Below, piece by piece: positions 8,901-16,364 of a stretch of 38,795 nt of DNA. The translations under genes were made by a program, and so were the position numbers. The stretch covers positions 1-38,795 of the forward strand of contig CAZBGR010000006.1 of assembly GCA_964491535.1 (NCBI GenBank). Reading direction: 5' to 3'. Under the pieces are notes generated by a model. It searched no databases. It was not told the DNA's origin and saw nothing but the letters and a program-made list of their open reading frames with translations. This stretch comes from CAZBGR01 sp964491535. GTDB lineage: Bacteria; Bacillota_I; Bacilli_A; RF39; UBA660. How positions within the stretch are numbered: the stretch's first letter is position 1; each line of letters begins with the position of its first letter.

Positions 8901-9210
8901 AATTAGGTTCTTGAGTACTTATTAATTGATTTAAAGTTTCTAAACGGTTAATTTTTAATTCGGGACTAATGGCGGCTGCTTCACTAGTCAAAAAGTCATC
9001 CATTGGGAAAAAAAGAGCTTGCTTATTATATTTTAATAATTTTTGATATAACTCAGTAGCTTCATATAAATTATCAACTACTACTAAGATATCTTGTTTT
9101 TTTAACCTCAATAAATAATTAAAATAAATAACTAAAAGCTCATCGGTTAAACCTGATAAGCTCAATTTCCCATTGTTATAGGACTTAAAGAATTTTTCGA
9201 TTATGTTCAT
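5920..9210 (-). CDS. mfd: Transcription-repair coupling factor Mfd
   Basis: ATP-driven DNA translocase that displaces RNA polymerase stalled at DNA lesions and recruits UvrA. At 1096 residues it is slightly shorter than Bacillus Mfd (1177). The UvrB-like N-terminal region covers about 1-330. The RNA polymerase-interacting domain covers about 425-490 (EGDYVVHRIHGVGLY). The RecG-like translocase has Walker A GDVGYGKT at 580-587, DEEQ at 681-684, a SATPIPRTLQ motif and QIRGRVGR. A TRCF C-terminal domain follows from about 1000. The start ATG follows AAAGGA. Order pth-mfd-spoVT matches Bacillus, though here pth abuts ricT. Confidence 0.97.
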   Translation of the reverse strand: MNIIEKFFKSYNNGKLSLSGLTDELLVIYFNYLLRLKKQDILVVVDNLYEATELYQKLLKYNKQALFFPMDDFLTSEAAAISPELKINRLETLNQLISTQEPNLVITNLMGYLRYLPKKTLWQEKIVHLCLQKTINKQTLIKELLDMGYRNETLVTKTGEVGSRGFVVDVFPINELNPLRIEFWGDEIESLRYFDLETQRSIKNIEKVMIYPFDEFIIDKEDEQVIRKQKNLPLYSKEIANIKDFLIEPIVIYKDYHLLIKAYQLLREEINDYHNHRDKEQKTAYMHYLESLNNKDEIYITLQNEKLDKGMANEIYKTQSITPYYSNLELLNKDLVNYLKLSKTIIIALENKHQLTNFIPFLKVPYVIAEENTLELKKLNLMVKDIDNGFIINSLVVLTASDIFKQVLKKKIFKSSFRYGVKIKDVNKLKEGDYVVHRIHGVGLYGGIKTLVKNDLKKDYLLINYQGNDKLYIPAEKIDLIFKYSSSDGIVPVIHKLGSLIWQKTRLKAKKRIKDMATKLLATSALRKLNKGYQYKKDNEEQLLFEQEFIYQPTKDQLLTVEQIKKDMEVSKPMDRLLCGDVGYGKTEVAFRATFKAVSNNKQVCYLCPTTILSHQHYINALDRFKNYPFNIALLNRFTSSKEVKEIIKGLKEGFIDIVMGTHRLLSKDIYFKDLGLLIIDEEQRFGVNHKERIKQYKNNIDVLTLSATPIPRTLQLSMMGLRSLSLIETPPMNRFPIQTYVLEEDNYIIKDAIYKELARQGQIFFLYNLVNGIEQKVQELEKLVPQARITYAHGKMTKREIEDKMMSFINREYDLLVCTTIIETGIDIANVNTLIVLNADRFGLSQLYQIRGRVGRTNKIAYAYLMYKKDKVLTEEAEKRLAAIKEFTELGSGFGVAMRDLSIRGAGNLLGEEQAGYIDSVGIDLYLKMLNEEIDRLKGVKIKEEANIDDKPLLEVATYIDDKYVEDNDLKIEIHQKINEIDSYQKLIAIKEELEDRFGKISETMLVYMYQEWFEKIAQRLGVKKVNRNKLYIELFLKPTITDIVKIHQVIKDLNNVSFSFLNNCVKIKLRLTDSKKHWLYNLVLLLDSIEKQIV

Positions 9211-9222
9211 TATATCAATCCT

Positions 9223-9798
9223 TTAATCGTTGGTAAATTCCTTTTGATTATATTTATTCATCAAATAAAGATAATCATTATCTATAAAGGATATTGCTAT
9301 TTCAACTGCTTTATCAATAATTAAAGATATTCTTTTTCTCTCGAAAAAAGAAAAAGGTTTTAACACATAATTACTAGCTTCAAATCCCTTATGATTAGCA
9401 ATTCCTATCTTTAAACGTTGATAATTTTGCGTTTTTAAATAATGTTCTATATCTTTTAAACCATTATGTCCACCCGAACCACCTTTAACTTTTAATTTAT
9501 ATTGACCTAATTTTAAATCTAAATCATCATGAACAATTAAAAGATCAGTCAATTCTATTTTATAGTATTTCATAAAAGCTAATAAAACTTCTCCTGATAA
9601 ATTCATATATCTTTGTGGCTTTAACAATATAAGATGAACCCCATTAACTATTGTTTTAGTATATAAACCTCCATTTTTTTCTTTATCAAAAGAAACATTT
9701 AAAGAAACCGCTAATTTATCTAACACCATAAAACCAATATTATGCCTAGTTTTTTGATACCTTTTAGTAGGATTCCCTAAACCGATAATTAATTTCAT
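9223..9798 (-). CDS. pth: Peptidyl-tRNA hydrolase
   Basis: Releases tRNA from prematurely dropped peptidyl-tRNA. The 191-residue product starts MKLIIGLGNPTKRYQKTRHNIG, which holds the conserved Asn and the catalytic His (HN). It also has LLKPQRYMNLSG, IVHDDLDL with the conserved Asp, and GGSGGHNGLKDI. A longer frame reaches 9834, but its first codons overlap the ricT end; ATG 9798 follows GAGGTG and gives the family start, leaving 1 bp after the ricT stop. This tight spacing indicates translational coupling in the dnaX-to-mfd operon. Confidence 0.96.
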   Translation of the reverse strand: MKLIIGLGNPTKRYQKTRHNIGFMVLDKLAVSLNVSFDKEKNGGLYTKTIVNGVHLILLKPQRYMNLSGEVLLAFMKYYKIELTDLLIVHDDLDLKLGQYKLKVKGGSGGHNGLKDIEHYLKTQNYQRLKIGIANHKGFEASNYVLKPFSFFERKRISLIIDKAVEIAISFIDNDYLYLMNKYNQKEFTND

Positions 9799-9799
9799 T

Positions 9800-10603
9800 T
9801 TATCGCACCTCATCATTAACTTTATTAGCTTCAACTGTTATAATACCGTTTTTTTCAACCTCAACCCGATATTTTTGATTTAAAATATCAATTGATATTA
9901 CTTTCCCTTTGCCTTCTTTAGTTTTTACTTCATCTCCCACTTCAGGCATTCCTTTTTTCAAACGAAGATACTCATCATTTTCATAAGTCAAACAACAAAG
10001 TAATCTACCACAAGAACCATTTATTTTGCTAGGATTTAAAGCTATATTTTGATTTTTAGCCATATTAATAGAAACCGAATCAAAATAATATAAAAAGCGC
10101 GCACAACAAAGCATCCTCCCACAAGGGCCAATGCCACCTACCTCTCTTGCTTTATCTCTAATTCCCATTTGCCTTAATTCAATCCTAGTTTTATAAATTG
10201 AAGCTAATTCTTTAGCTAAAGCTCTAAAATCAACCCGACTATCAGCCGTAAAACGAATTAATAATTGTTTTCTATCTAAAGTAAAATTAGCATCAATTAA
10301 TCTCATCTCTAAATTATGCTTTTTTATTAAATTACGGCACTTATAAAGGGCCCTTTCGCTATCTAGCATATTCTTTTTATAAGCAAAGTAATCTTCTTTA
10401 GTTGTTTTTCGAATCACCGGTTCTAAAGGTAAATTTAAATAACTTTTTTTTAATTTTGTATTAGGAATAATTACTTTACCAAATTGCAAACCCCTTTTTG
10501 TTTCAACCACCACATTAACATTTTTATTTAAATTTAAACCCGTCGGTGAAAAATAATAAATTCGATCATTACCTTCAAAAGAAACACCCACAACATCTAT
10601 CAT
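9800..10603 (-). CDS. ricT: RicT/YaaT, PSP1-domain regulator of RNA processing and sporulation
   Basis: In Bacillus, RicT (YaaT) forms with RicA and RicF an Fe-S complex that promotes RNase Y-dependent mRNA maturation and Spo0A phosphorylation. The 267-residue product begins MIDVVGVSF (Bacillus MYDVVGVRF) and carries the PSP1 core. Its cysteine clusters GPCGRMLCC and GSCGRLLCC are the likely iron-sulfur ligands. No good ribosome-binding site is visible before ATG 10603. It follows holB after an 82-bp gap in which I see no gene or clear signal. ricA and ricF are not in this window. In Bacillus holB-yaaT are also adjacent. Confidence 0.93.
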   Translation of the reverse strand: MIDVVGVSFEGNDRIYYFSPTGLNLNKNVNVVVETKRGLQFGKVIIPNTKLKKSYLNLPLEPVIRKTTKEDYFAYKKNMLDSERALYKCRNLIKKHNLEMRLIDANFTLDRKQLLIRFTADSRVDFRALAKELASIYKTRIELRQMGIRDKAREVGGIGPCGRMLCCARFLYYFDSVSINMAKNQNIALNPSKINGSCGRLLCCLTYENDEYLRLKKGMPEVGDEVKTKEGKGKVISIDILNQKYRVEVEKNGIITVEANKVNDEVR

Positions 10604-10685
10604 TTTATTGTTTTTGTATATATTACTAAGTTTAAAATAGAACTCTTTTATTAATCATTAATCCTAGAAACATATACTTTCCTTT

Positions 10686-11690
10686 CTAAATATTTTCCTC
10701 ATCAATTATCAAAAGATTTTTTTCTAAAGAAATTATGAATTTATCAATTAACAACCCCAGATTAAGATTGTTCTTTATTTTTTCTTTAATCATTAAAATA
10801 GCCTGTAATTTATCAACAACCTCTAACACCTTATGATGAGAAGCACTAATTTTTATAGCTTCTTGATAATCATTAAAAACTTCTATCCTTTTTAAACAAA
10901 GATAATTTAAAACATCTTTATAAAAAAACAACATAACATCAAACGCCAAAATAAAATCTTCTTTTGATTTAAAATAATCATACCATATTTTTTTTATATT
11001 TAACAAAATATCAAGATGATTTTTTTCATATTGATTAACAAAGTTAATAACCGCTTCAACTTTCTTTTCGTTATGACGATCTTCAACAAAAGCTTTAATC
11101 AAGTGTTCGTTTTGATATTGCAATAAACCTAATTTTAAAACGGTTTGATTATTAACGTTGGCAAAAGAAGTAAAACGATCTTCTAATTTGTTAGGTTTTA
11201 AAGGAATTATTTGACATCGAGATATTATAGTGGGTAATAACTTCTCAGGATAGTTACTAACCAAGATAGCGACAATCCCACTAGCCGGTTCTTCTAAAAA
11301 TTTAAGCATACAATTAGCTGCCGATAAATTCATCTTTTCAGCTTCAAAAATAATATATACTTTTCTAGCTCCTTCTAAAGCTTTATAACTAAATTGCTCT
11401 TGTAATGATAGTACTTGCTCCTTTTTTATCCATAAACCATCAGCTTTAATAATTTTTATTTCACTAAAATTATGATTATCAATCCGCCAACAAATATTAC
11501 AACCTGAACATTGATTATTATTTGTATAATGATAAGGACAAATAAGTGTTTTAGCAAATGCTAATGCTAAATCTTCAGCATACAAATAATGATTAGCTTT
11601 AAGTAAATAAGCGTGATTGATTTGCTTGGTTTTAAAAGACTTGTTCAACATTTTATACGCAATAGGTTGTCCATTTTGATAACGATCCAT
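10686..11690 (-). CDS. holB: DNA polymerase III, delta-prime subunit
   Basis: Clamp-loader subunit that works with DnaX and delta to load the beta clamp (dnaN, also in this window). The 334-residue product has the AAA+ fold with QPIAYKMLNKSFKTKQINHAYLL. It has a four-cysteine zinc knuckle (CPYH...CSGCNIC), no functional Walker A, LKFLEEPASG, and the SRC motif in IISRCQIIPL. Start ATG 11690 follows GGGAGTG; a GTG at 11699 lies inside that site and is less likely. The tmk and yaaQ genes usually upstream in Bacillus are missing. Confidence 0.93.
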   Translation of the reverse strand: MDRYQNGQPIAYKMLNKSFKTKQINHAYLLKANHYLYAEDLALAFAKTLICPYHYTNNNQCSGCNICWRIDNHNFSEIKIIKADGLWIKKEQVLSLQEQFSYKALEGARKVYIIFEAEKMNLSAANCMLKFLEEPASGIVAILVSNYPEKLLPTIISRCQIIPLKPNKLEDRFTSFANVNNQTVLKLGLLQYQNEHLIKAFVEDRHNEKKVEAVINFVNQYEKNHLDILLNIKKIWYDYFKSKEDFILAFDVMLFFYKDVLNYLCLKRIEVFNDYQEAIKISASHHKVLEVVDKLQAILMIKEKIKNNLNLGLLIDKFIISLEKNLLIIDEENI

Positions 11691-11710
11691 TTTATCCACT
11701 CCCTTTTAGT

Positions 11711-11899
11711 TTAAAAAACTATCGTTAAAAGCAACACCAAAAAAGGAATAGCCATTAATCCAAATAAAGAAACAAAGCCAATTGTATATATATTAATTGG
11801 CAATAGCAAATTTAAAGGTGCCATTATTAAATTATAAGCATAAAGCATAAAGGCCGCTAAAACAACTTTTTTTAAAAAGGTTAATATCTTTTTTATCAT
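11711..11899 (-). CDS. bofA: BofA-like pro-sigma-K processing inhibitor / small membrane protein
   Basis: A 62-residue membrane protein with a short basic N-terminus and two hydrophobic segments (about 9-32 and 36-61). The segment LPINIYTIGFVSLFGLMAIPFLVLL aligns with the conserved C-terminal part of BofA (VPINLVTTAISGILGIPG). BofA in Bacillus restrains the SpoIVFB protease that activates sigma-K in the mother cell. Synteny supports the call: recR, (yaaL), bofA. It is shorter than Bacillus BofA (87), lacking part of the first membrane region. The ribosome-binding site is GGTGG before ATG 11899. Confidence 0.75.
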   Translation of the reverse strand: MIKKILTFLKKVVLAAFMLYAYNLIMAPLNLLLPINIYTIGFVSLFGLMAIPFLVLLLTIVF

Positions 11900-11938
11900 A
11901 TTTGTCCACCATTAAAGATTATGCTTTAAAAATAAGGT

Positions 11939-12538
11939 TTATGAAACCTTTTTACGATCGATAAGGGCTCTTTCCAAAGTAATAGCATCTAAATATTCCA
12001 TTTCGGTTCCCATAGGAACTCCTTGAGCTAATTTAGAAACTATTACTTGCTTAGCTTCTAATATTTTAGATATATAAAGAGCGGTTGTTTCTCCTTCAAT
12101 AGTCGGCTTAATAGCAATAATTACCTCTTTGATTTTTTCTTTTTCAATTCTCCTTAAAAGAAGATCAATATTACTATCTTCTGGATTAACACCGTTAAAA
12201 GGAGAAATCAAACCATTTAACACATGATATTTACCACCGAAAATATTGTTTTTTTCAAACAAAGTAATCGTTTTTGGGTCTTCAACAATGCAAATAATAT
12301 TATTTTCCCTTCTTTTATCATTACAAATATCACAAATATCAGTTTCAGTAATATTATTACAAATACTACAATATTTAAGTTTATCTTTAACATCTATAAT
12401 CGATTGAGCAAAAGATTGTAATTGCTTATTATCAAAAGCAAACATGGTAAAAGCTAAACGTTCAGCTGTTTTTTCACCTATACCCGGTAACAATTGAAAA
12501 TTTTCAATTAACTTATTGAGACTTTTAGGATATTTCAT
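11939..12538 (-). CDS. recR: Recombination mediator RecR
   Basis: Ring-forming protein that with RecO and RecF loads RecA at gapped DNA. All expected parts of the 199-residue family are visible. The helix-hairpin-helix is LPGIGEKTAERLAF, the zinc knuckle CSICNNITETDICDIC, and the Toprim domain begins IICIVEDPK; a Walker-B-like C-terminal segment follows (QGVPMGTEMEYLD). It starts 2 bp after the ybaB stop, with a modest AGGGTT site. The order dnaX-ybaB-recR is the universal bacterial arrangement. Confidence 0.97.
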   Translation of the reverse strand: MKYPKSLNKLIENFQLLPGIGEKTAERLAFTMFAFDNKQLQSFAQSIIDVKDKLKYCSICNNITETDICDICNDKRRENNIICIVEDPKTITLFEKNNIFGGKYHVLNGLISPFNGVNPEDSNIDLLLRRIEKEKIKEVIIAIKPTIEGETTALYISKILEAKQVIVSKLAQGVPMGTEMEYLDAITLERALIDRKKVS

Positions 12539-12540
12539 AA

Positions 12541-12852
12541 TTAAAATAACCCTGCTATACTAGAACCGTATTTAGCCATTTTATTGTTTATTTCTAACTC
12601 AACCTTTTTCAAAGCATCATTAACAGCTAATAAAATCATATCTTCTAACATTTCTAAATCATCACTATCTTTAAGGACCATAGTAGGATCAATTGTAATC
12701 TTGGTTACTTCCTTTTTGCCATTTACTTCAGCAGAAACCTTAGAATGAGTTCCCAAAAATAATTGCTGATCAATCTCAGCTTTCGCTTTTGTTATCTCTT
12801 GTTCCATTTGTTTAGCTTGTTTTAACATTGCCTGAATATTCAATTTAATCAT
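12541..12852 (-). CDS. ybaB: YbaB/EbfC-family nucleoid-associated protein
   Basis: Small DNA-binding protein of 103 residues, with the alpha-beta-alpha tweezer fold. Evidence is the helical MLKQAKQMEQEITKAKAEI start, VSAEVNGKKEVTKITIDP, and a C-terminal helix ending GLF. ATG 12852 overlaps the dnaX stop as ATGA. The AAAGG site is too close to that ATG, so initiation at the TTG three codons later (12843) is also plausible. Sits between dnaX and recR in one operon, as in most bacteria. Confidence 0.93.
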   Translation of the reverse strand: MIKLNIQAMLKQAKQMEQEITKAKAEIDQQLFLGTHSKVSAEVNGKKEVTKITIDPTMVLKDSDDLEMLEDMILLAVNDALKKVELEINNKMAKYGSSIAGLF

Positions 12853-14555
12853 CCTTTCATTTCAATTAAATCTTCACCAAATATATTAATTGCTTCTTGA
12901 GTTTCTTGACTTAACCTTTTTTGTTTTTTTAAATCTATAGGTCTTTTAATATTTTCTTCACTTAACAAAGAAATTTCTTGATTATCCTTTTTTAATTTTA
13001 TATATTTAGCTCTTATAACTTGCCAATCCTTTTTATTTAAAGCCACAACAATATATTTTTTAGCTAATAATTTGCTAATTAAAATTTCTATTTCCTTTAA
13101 CTGCTGATCAAAACTTTCAACCATGGCATCATATTCATAAGTTAAAATTAGATGATCATCAGAAGCAGCCTCTACCTTAGCATCTAATAAAAGAGTAGCT
13201 AAAGCTTGGTATTCCTTATTAATTAAATAAGTTTTTAATTGAAGCCATTTAGTCAATACTTCATTTTGATATTTTTTTTCAGCTAAAGCAATTGTGTTAT
13301 GAATTAAAACCTCTTTATAATCTTGAATATGTTCTTGCTTAAAAACTTTACTTACAACACTAACCTTAGAATCAGAGCTATCCTTTTTAACCTCTTGATT
13401 ATTAGTTAAACTTACCCCATTCATTGAAGAAGAAGGAGCTGTTCTTACCTTTTCAATTTTATTAGTATCATCAATTTCTAATTTATCCAATCTTTTTAAT
13501 AACAATAACTCAAAAGCTATTTTAGGGTGAGCAACATCTTTAAAGTTATGTAAAAATAGATTCGTATCATTTATTAATTGGAAAATAGTTTCATCTTTCA
13601 AACATTTATCAAATTGCTTATATAAATTCAAATTATGATCTTGTTGATTAAAAAAGGTTGGAGCTTTACGATATAACAAAACATTTCTTAAAAAAATAGC
13701 TAACAATTCCGTTATTCTTTGAAAGTCTTTACCAGTTTGATAAAAAAACTCAATTTCTTTAAGGACATCTTTTAATTTATGAGTAGCCCACCATTTAAGA
13801 AAAGTAGCTAATCTATCAATTGAAATAGTACCACTTACATCATAAACATCAGTTATTGTAATAATTTTATCGGTATAGGCCTTAAGTTGTTCTAATAAAC
13901 CGATGGCATCACGCATACTTCCATCAGCTAATTGAGCTATTTCAATAATAGCTTCCTTTTCAATTTCTATTTTTTCTAAACTAATAATTTCTTTTAATTT
14001 TTTTTCAATAGCCTCTAAGGTAATCTTTTGAAAACTAAAATTTTGACATCTTGAAATAATAGTCAAAGGTAATTTATGAGGCTCAGTAGTAGCTAAAATA
14101 AAAACTGCATGATTAGGAGGTTCTTCTAAAGTCTTTAATAACGCATTAAAAGCTCCTATAGAAAGCATGTGAACTTCATCAACTATATAAACTTTATAAC
14201 GAAAATGATGCGGGGCTAAACCAATTTTACTCTTCAATTCCCTTATTTCATCTACCCCATTATTAGAAGCAGCATCAATTTCTATTATATCAGGAGCCTC
14301 ATTATTAATAACACTTAAACAAACAGAACACTTATTACAAGCGTGACCATTTTTAATATCCAAACAATTTATAGCTTTCGCTAAAAGTTTAGCCACACTA
14401 GTCTTACCAGTTCCTCTAGAACCATTAAACAAATAAGCATGACTAATCCTTTGAGTTTTAACAGCATTTATTAAGGTTTTAATAATCACATCTTGACCAA
14501 CAATATCATTAAAAGATGCTGGCCGATATTTTCGATATAAAGCTTTATAAACCAA
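12849..14555 (-). CDS. dnaX: DNA polymerase III subunit gamma/tau
   Basis: Clamp-loader ATPase that ties the loader to polymerase and helicase. The 568-residue product starts MVYKALYRKYRPASFNDIVGQ. It has Walker A GSRGTGKTS, a four-cysteine zinc knuckle, DEVHMLS as Walker B, the SRC motif SRCQNFSF and GSMRDAIGLLEQL. A divergent tau tail extends to the end. I choose TTG 14555: it follows GGTGGTGAT and matches family starts, while GTG codons at 14567 and 14564 overlap that site. It heads an eight-gene leftward operon and has its own promoter. Confidence 0.96.
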   Translation of the reverse strand: MVYKALYRKYRPASFNDIVGQDVIIKTLINAVKTQRISHAYLFNGSRGTGKTSVAKLLAKAINCLDIKNGHACNKCSVCLSVINNEAPDIIEIDAASNNGVDEIRELKSKIGLAPHHFRYKVYIVDEVHMLSIGAFNALLKTLEEPPNHAVFILATTEPHKLPLTIISRCQNFSFQKITLEAIEKKLKEIISLEKIEIEKEAIIEIAQLADGSMRDAIGLLEQLKAYTDKIITITDVYDVSGTISIDRLATFLKWWATHKLKDVLKEIEFFYQTGKDFQRITELLAIFLRNVLLYRKAPTFFNQQDHNLNLYKQFDKCLKDETIFQLINDTNLFLHNFKDVAHPKIAFELLLLKRLDKLEIDDTNKIEKVRTAPSSSMNGVSLTNNQEVKKDSSDSKVSVVSKVFKQEHIQDYKEVLIHNTIALAEKKYQNEVLTKWLQLKTYLINKEYQALATLLLDAKVEAASDDHLILTYEYDAMVESFDQQLKEIEILISKLLAKKYIVVALNKKDWQVIRAKYIKLKKDNQEISLLSEENIKRPIDLKKQKRLSQETQEAINIFGEDLIEMKG

Positions 14556-14582
14556 GACAATCACCACCCATATGTCTATTTA

Positions 14583-14588
14583 ATTATA
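14583..14588 (-). promoter_or_regulatory. Extended -10 promoter for the dnaX operon
   Basis: Minus-strand TGGTATAAT supplies TATAAT at 14588-14583 with a TGn extension, 27 bp before the dnaX start. The -35 region is only a T-rich stretch. Confidence 0.5.
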
Positions 14589-14631
14589 CCATACAAAACA
14601 AAGAAAAAATAAGATGTTTTTAATCAAAATT

Positions 14632-15048
14632 TTATCGTTGAGCTTTAAAAAAATCTTTTAACAAAGTTATAGCATCCTCTTCAAGCACAGGACCAATCAT
14701 TTTAAAAGATTTTCCCTTTACCCATTCATAATTAACGTTGTCATTCCATGTGCCATAAACCACTTTACTAATACGAGATTGCATAATCGCCCCAATACAC
14801 ATTAAACAAGGCGCTAAAGTAACATACATAATACAATCATTAAGCCGCCAATCACCAATTTTCTTACTAGCCTTTTTAAGAGCAATTATTTCAGCGTGAT
14901 TCGTAACATCTTTAGTTTTTTCTTTTTTATTATATGCTCGAGCTATTATTTTTTTGTCTTTAACAATAACAGCTCCTACCGGAACATCGTCATTTAAAAA
15001 TGCTTTTTTGGCTTCTTGTAAAGCAACTCTCATAAACTTATGATCCAT
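14632..15048 (-). CDS. tadA: tRNA(Arg) adenosine-34 deaminase TadA
   Basis: Converts A34 to inosine in the ICG anticodon of tRNA-Arg. The 138-residue zinc deaminase has NHAEIIAL (zinc His and catalytic Glu) and APCLMCIGAI (two zinc Cys), with an ordinary C-terminal helix. Longer initiation to 15078 would run into the SRP RNA; ATG 15048 follows GGAGGT and gives MDHKFMRVALQEAKK, the family start. In Bacillus the SRP RNA gene lies between tadA and dnaX; here it lies on the other side of tadA. Confidence 0.96.
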   Translation of the reverse strand: MDHKFMRVALQEAKKAFLNDDVPVGAVIVKDKKIIARAYNKKEKTKDVTNHAEIIALKKASKKIGDWRLNDCIMYVTLAPCLMCIGAIMQSRISKVVYGTWNDNVNYEWVKGKSFKMIGPVLEEDAITLLKDFFKAQR

Positions 15049-15060
15049 TTTTACCTCCAC

Positions 15061-15141
15061 AAAAAATGACACACACAAAAAGGGATTGTTAAGGCTGCTA
15101 TCTTCCGATTCTGACCTGGTTCCAATATTTTTGTTGTGTCA
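15061..15141 (-). ncRNA. ffs: Signal recognition particle RNA, short 4.5S type
   Basis: The minus strand carries the conserved domain IV: CCAGGTCAG, AATC, the GGAA tetraloop, GAT, AGCAGCC, with the AUC/GAU closing stem. Outside it, AUUG pairs with CAAU, and the ends (TGACACA...ACAAAAA against TTTTTGTG...TGTCA) form a long closing helix followed by TTTTTT, which also acts as terminator. The RNA is about 75-80 nt and has no Alu domain, unlike the 6S-like scRNA of Bacillus. It binds Ffh for co-translational targeting to the membrane. Confidence 0.92.
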
Positions 15142-15147
15142 ATTAAT

Positions 15148-15176
15148 AATATACATTACAATTATAAAAAAAACAA
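15148..15176 (-). promoter_or_regulatory. Promoter of the SRP RNA
   Basis: Minus-strand TTGTTT (15176-15171), 17-bp spacer, TATATT (15153-15148), then 6-7 bp to the first base of the RNA at about 15141. Fits a housekeeping promoter. Confidence 0.6.
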
Positions 15177-15469
15177 GTCCCTCACCAATATATTTTTTGC
15201 CAATAATTCAAAACATAACACCGTGTCATATTTTTATAAATTACCAAAACAGAAATTTAAAATGTGACAAGCTGACACAATAAATATTTTTGAGGGAATG
15301 TTCATTATATCAGTCTCCTTTAATTACAAACTTTTAAAACATTTAAGATTGAAATATTTTTTAAATATATTATAAATTAAACAACGACTCTCTTTAAAAT
15401 GTTAAAATCCAATACTAAATATATTTAAATTACTACTTATAGTTTTATTCTTTCGCAAAACAATCATAA

Positions 15470-15485
15470 TGTTCCACGTGAAACA
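15470..15485. promoter_or_regulatory. parS site P1
   Basis: TGTTCCACGTGAAACA, an exact match to the Bacillus parS consensus TGTTNCACGTGAAACA. It sits in a 32-bp inverted repeat (15462-15493) with a single central mismatch. Confidence 0.9.
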
Positions 15486-15583
15486 TTATGATTTATATCT
15501 TCAAATTATTTCTTAAAAAGCTTCCAAAGTTTTAATTGTGATTCGATTTTTCCCTTATATTGCGAGAAGTTAACATAATAAAT

Positions 15584-15597
15584 ATTTCCCGGGAAAT
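15584..15597. promoter_or_regulatory. Noc-binding site N1
   Basis: ATTTCCCGGGAAAT, identical to the Bacillus Noc-binding consensus, at the centre of a perfect 36-bp palindrome (15573-15608). Confidence 0.88.
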
Positions 15598-15678
15598 ATT
15601 TATTATGTCAACCGCCTTTAGTTATAGAGTTTTTTTGTATTTAAAATCTAAACTAAATTTATTACTTTTATTAACTTA

Positions 15679-15694
15679 TGTTCCACGTGGAACA
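15679..15694. promoter_or_regulatory. parS site P2
   Basis: TGTTCCACGTGGAACA, fully symmetric and one base from the consensus. The dyad extends only one base pair beyond the core, unlike P1, P3 and P5. Confidence 0.85.
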
Positions 15695-15868
15695 TTGTTA
15701 TATATTTATATAAATAATCTTTATTAATCTCGAATTAAAACATATATTATTTTATAATTAATAAAATAACTTTAAGCTTTTATATTTTTTTATTAAAGTA
15801 TTAAAATCCAATACTAAATATATTTAAATTAACACTCATAGTTTTATTCTTTCACAGAACGATCTTAA

Positions 15869-15884
15869 TGTTCCACGTGGAACA
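15869..15884. promoter_or_regulatory. parS site P3
   Basis: TGTTCCACGTGGAACA within a perfect 30-bp palindrome (15862-15891). Its arms differ from those of P1 by a compensated A/T swap. Confidence 0.87.
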
Positions 15885-15982
15885 TTAAGATTTATATCTT
15901 CAAATTATTTCTTAAAAAGCTTCCAAAGTTTTAATTGTGATTCGATTTTTCCCTTATATTGCGAGAAGTTAACATAATAAAT

Positions 15983-15996
15983 ATTTCCCGGGAAAT
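15983..15996. promoter_or_regulatory. Noc-binding site N2
   Basis: Exact ATTTCCCGGGAAAT in a perfect 36-bp palindrome (15972-16007), same context as N1. Confidence 0.88.
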
Positions 15997-16077
15997 ATTT
16001 ATTATGTCAACCGCCTTTAGTTATAGAGTTTTTTTGTATTTAAAATCTAAACTAAATTTATTACTTTTATTAACTTA

Positions 16078-16093
16078 TGTTCCACGTGGAACA
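16078..16093. promoter_or_regulatory. parS site P4
   Basis: TGTTCCACGTGGAACA in the same short-dyad context as P2. Confidence 0.85.
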
Positions 16094-16249
16094 TTGTTAT
16101 ATATTTATATAAATAATCTTTATTAATCTCGAATTAATATATATATTAATAATTAATAAAGCAATTTATAACTCAACATTTATAATTGAACAAATTCTAA
16201 AAATTATATGTTCGCAAAAAACAACTCGTACTACATGATAAACAATTAA

Positions 16250-16265
16250 TGTTCCACGTGGAACA
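16250..16265. promoter_or_regulatory. parS site P5
   Basis: TGTTCCACGTGGAACA in the longest parS palindrome of the array, 40 bp perfect (16238-16277), with arms unrelated in sequence to those of P1 and P3. Confidence 0.87.
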
Positions 16266-16364
16266 TTAATTGTTTATATCTTCTGATTATTTATTAAACA
16301 GCTTTCAAAATTTTAATTGTGGTTCAATTTTTCCTTTATATTACGAGTGGTTGACATAATAAAT

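Larger units (their letters stand above)
15402..15738. repeat. Array repeat unit A (P1-N1-P2)
   Basis: First copy of a duplicated unit, repeated 399 bp further right. From 15491 to 15738 the two copies are identical base for base by eye (248 bp). The part from 15402 to 15490 has about nine differences, clustered around and inside the P1/P3 palindrome. Confidence 0.85.
15801..16137. repeat. Array repeat unit B (P3-N2-P4)
   Basis: Second copy of the unit described at 15402-15738, containing P3, N2 and P4 at the same internal spacings. A third, partial and more diverged copy (P5-N3) follows to 16396 and its flank runs into the gyrA stop. Confidence 0.85.

Noticed and set aside
11692..11700. DnaA box TTATCCACT at the holB start
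   Set aside because: Single near-match within a gene and its ribosome-binding site, 15 kb from the origin; likely chance.
12224..12421. Plus-strand frame inside recR
   Set aside because: Antisense shadow of a clear RecR coding region; the same applies to frames at 16546-16850, 17851-18048 (gyrA), 23659-23913 (mnmE), 31354-31626 (rsmG) and 35925-36185 (prfA).
15086..15283. Open frame of 65 codons on the plus strand between tadA and the array
   Set aside because: It runs antisense through the SRP RNA and its promoter and shows no protein-family features or ribosome-binding site.
15402..16137. Insertion sequence or MITE
   Set aside because: No transposase, terminal repeats or target duplications are visible; the known ParB/Noc motifs explain the palindromes better.
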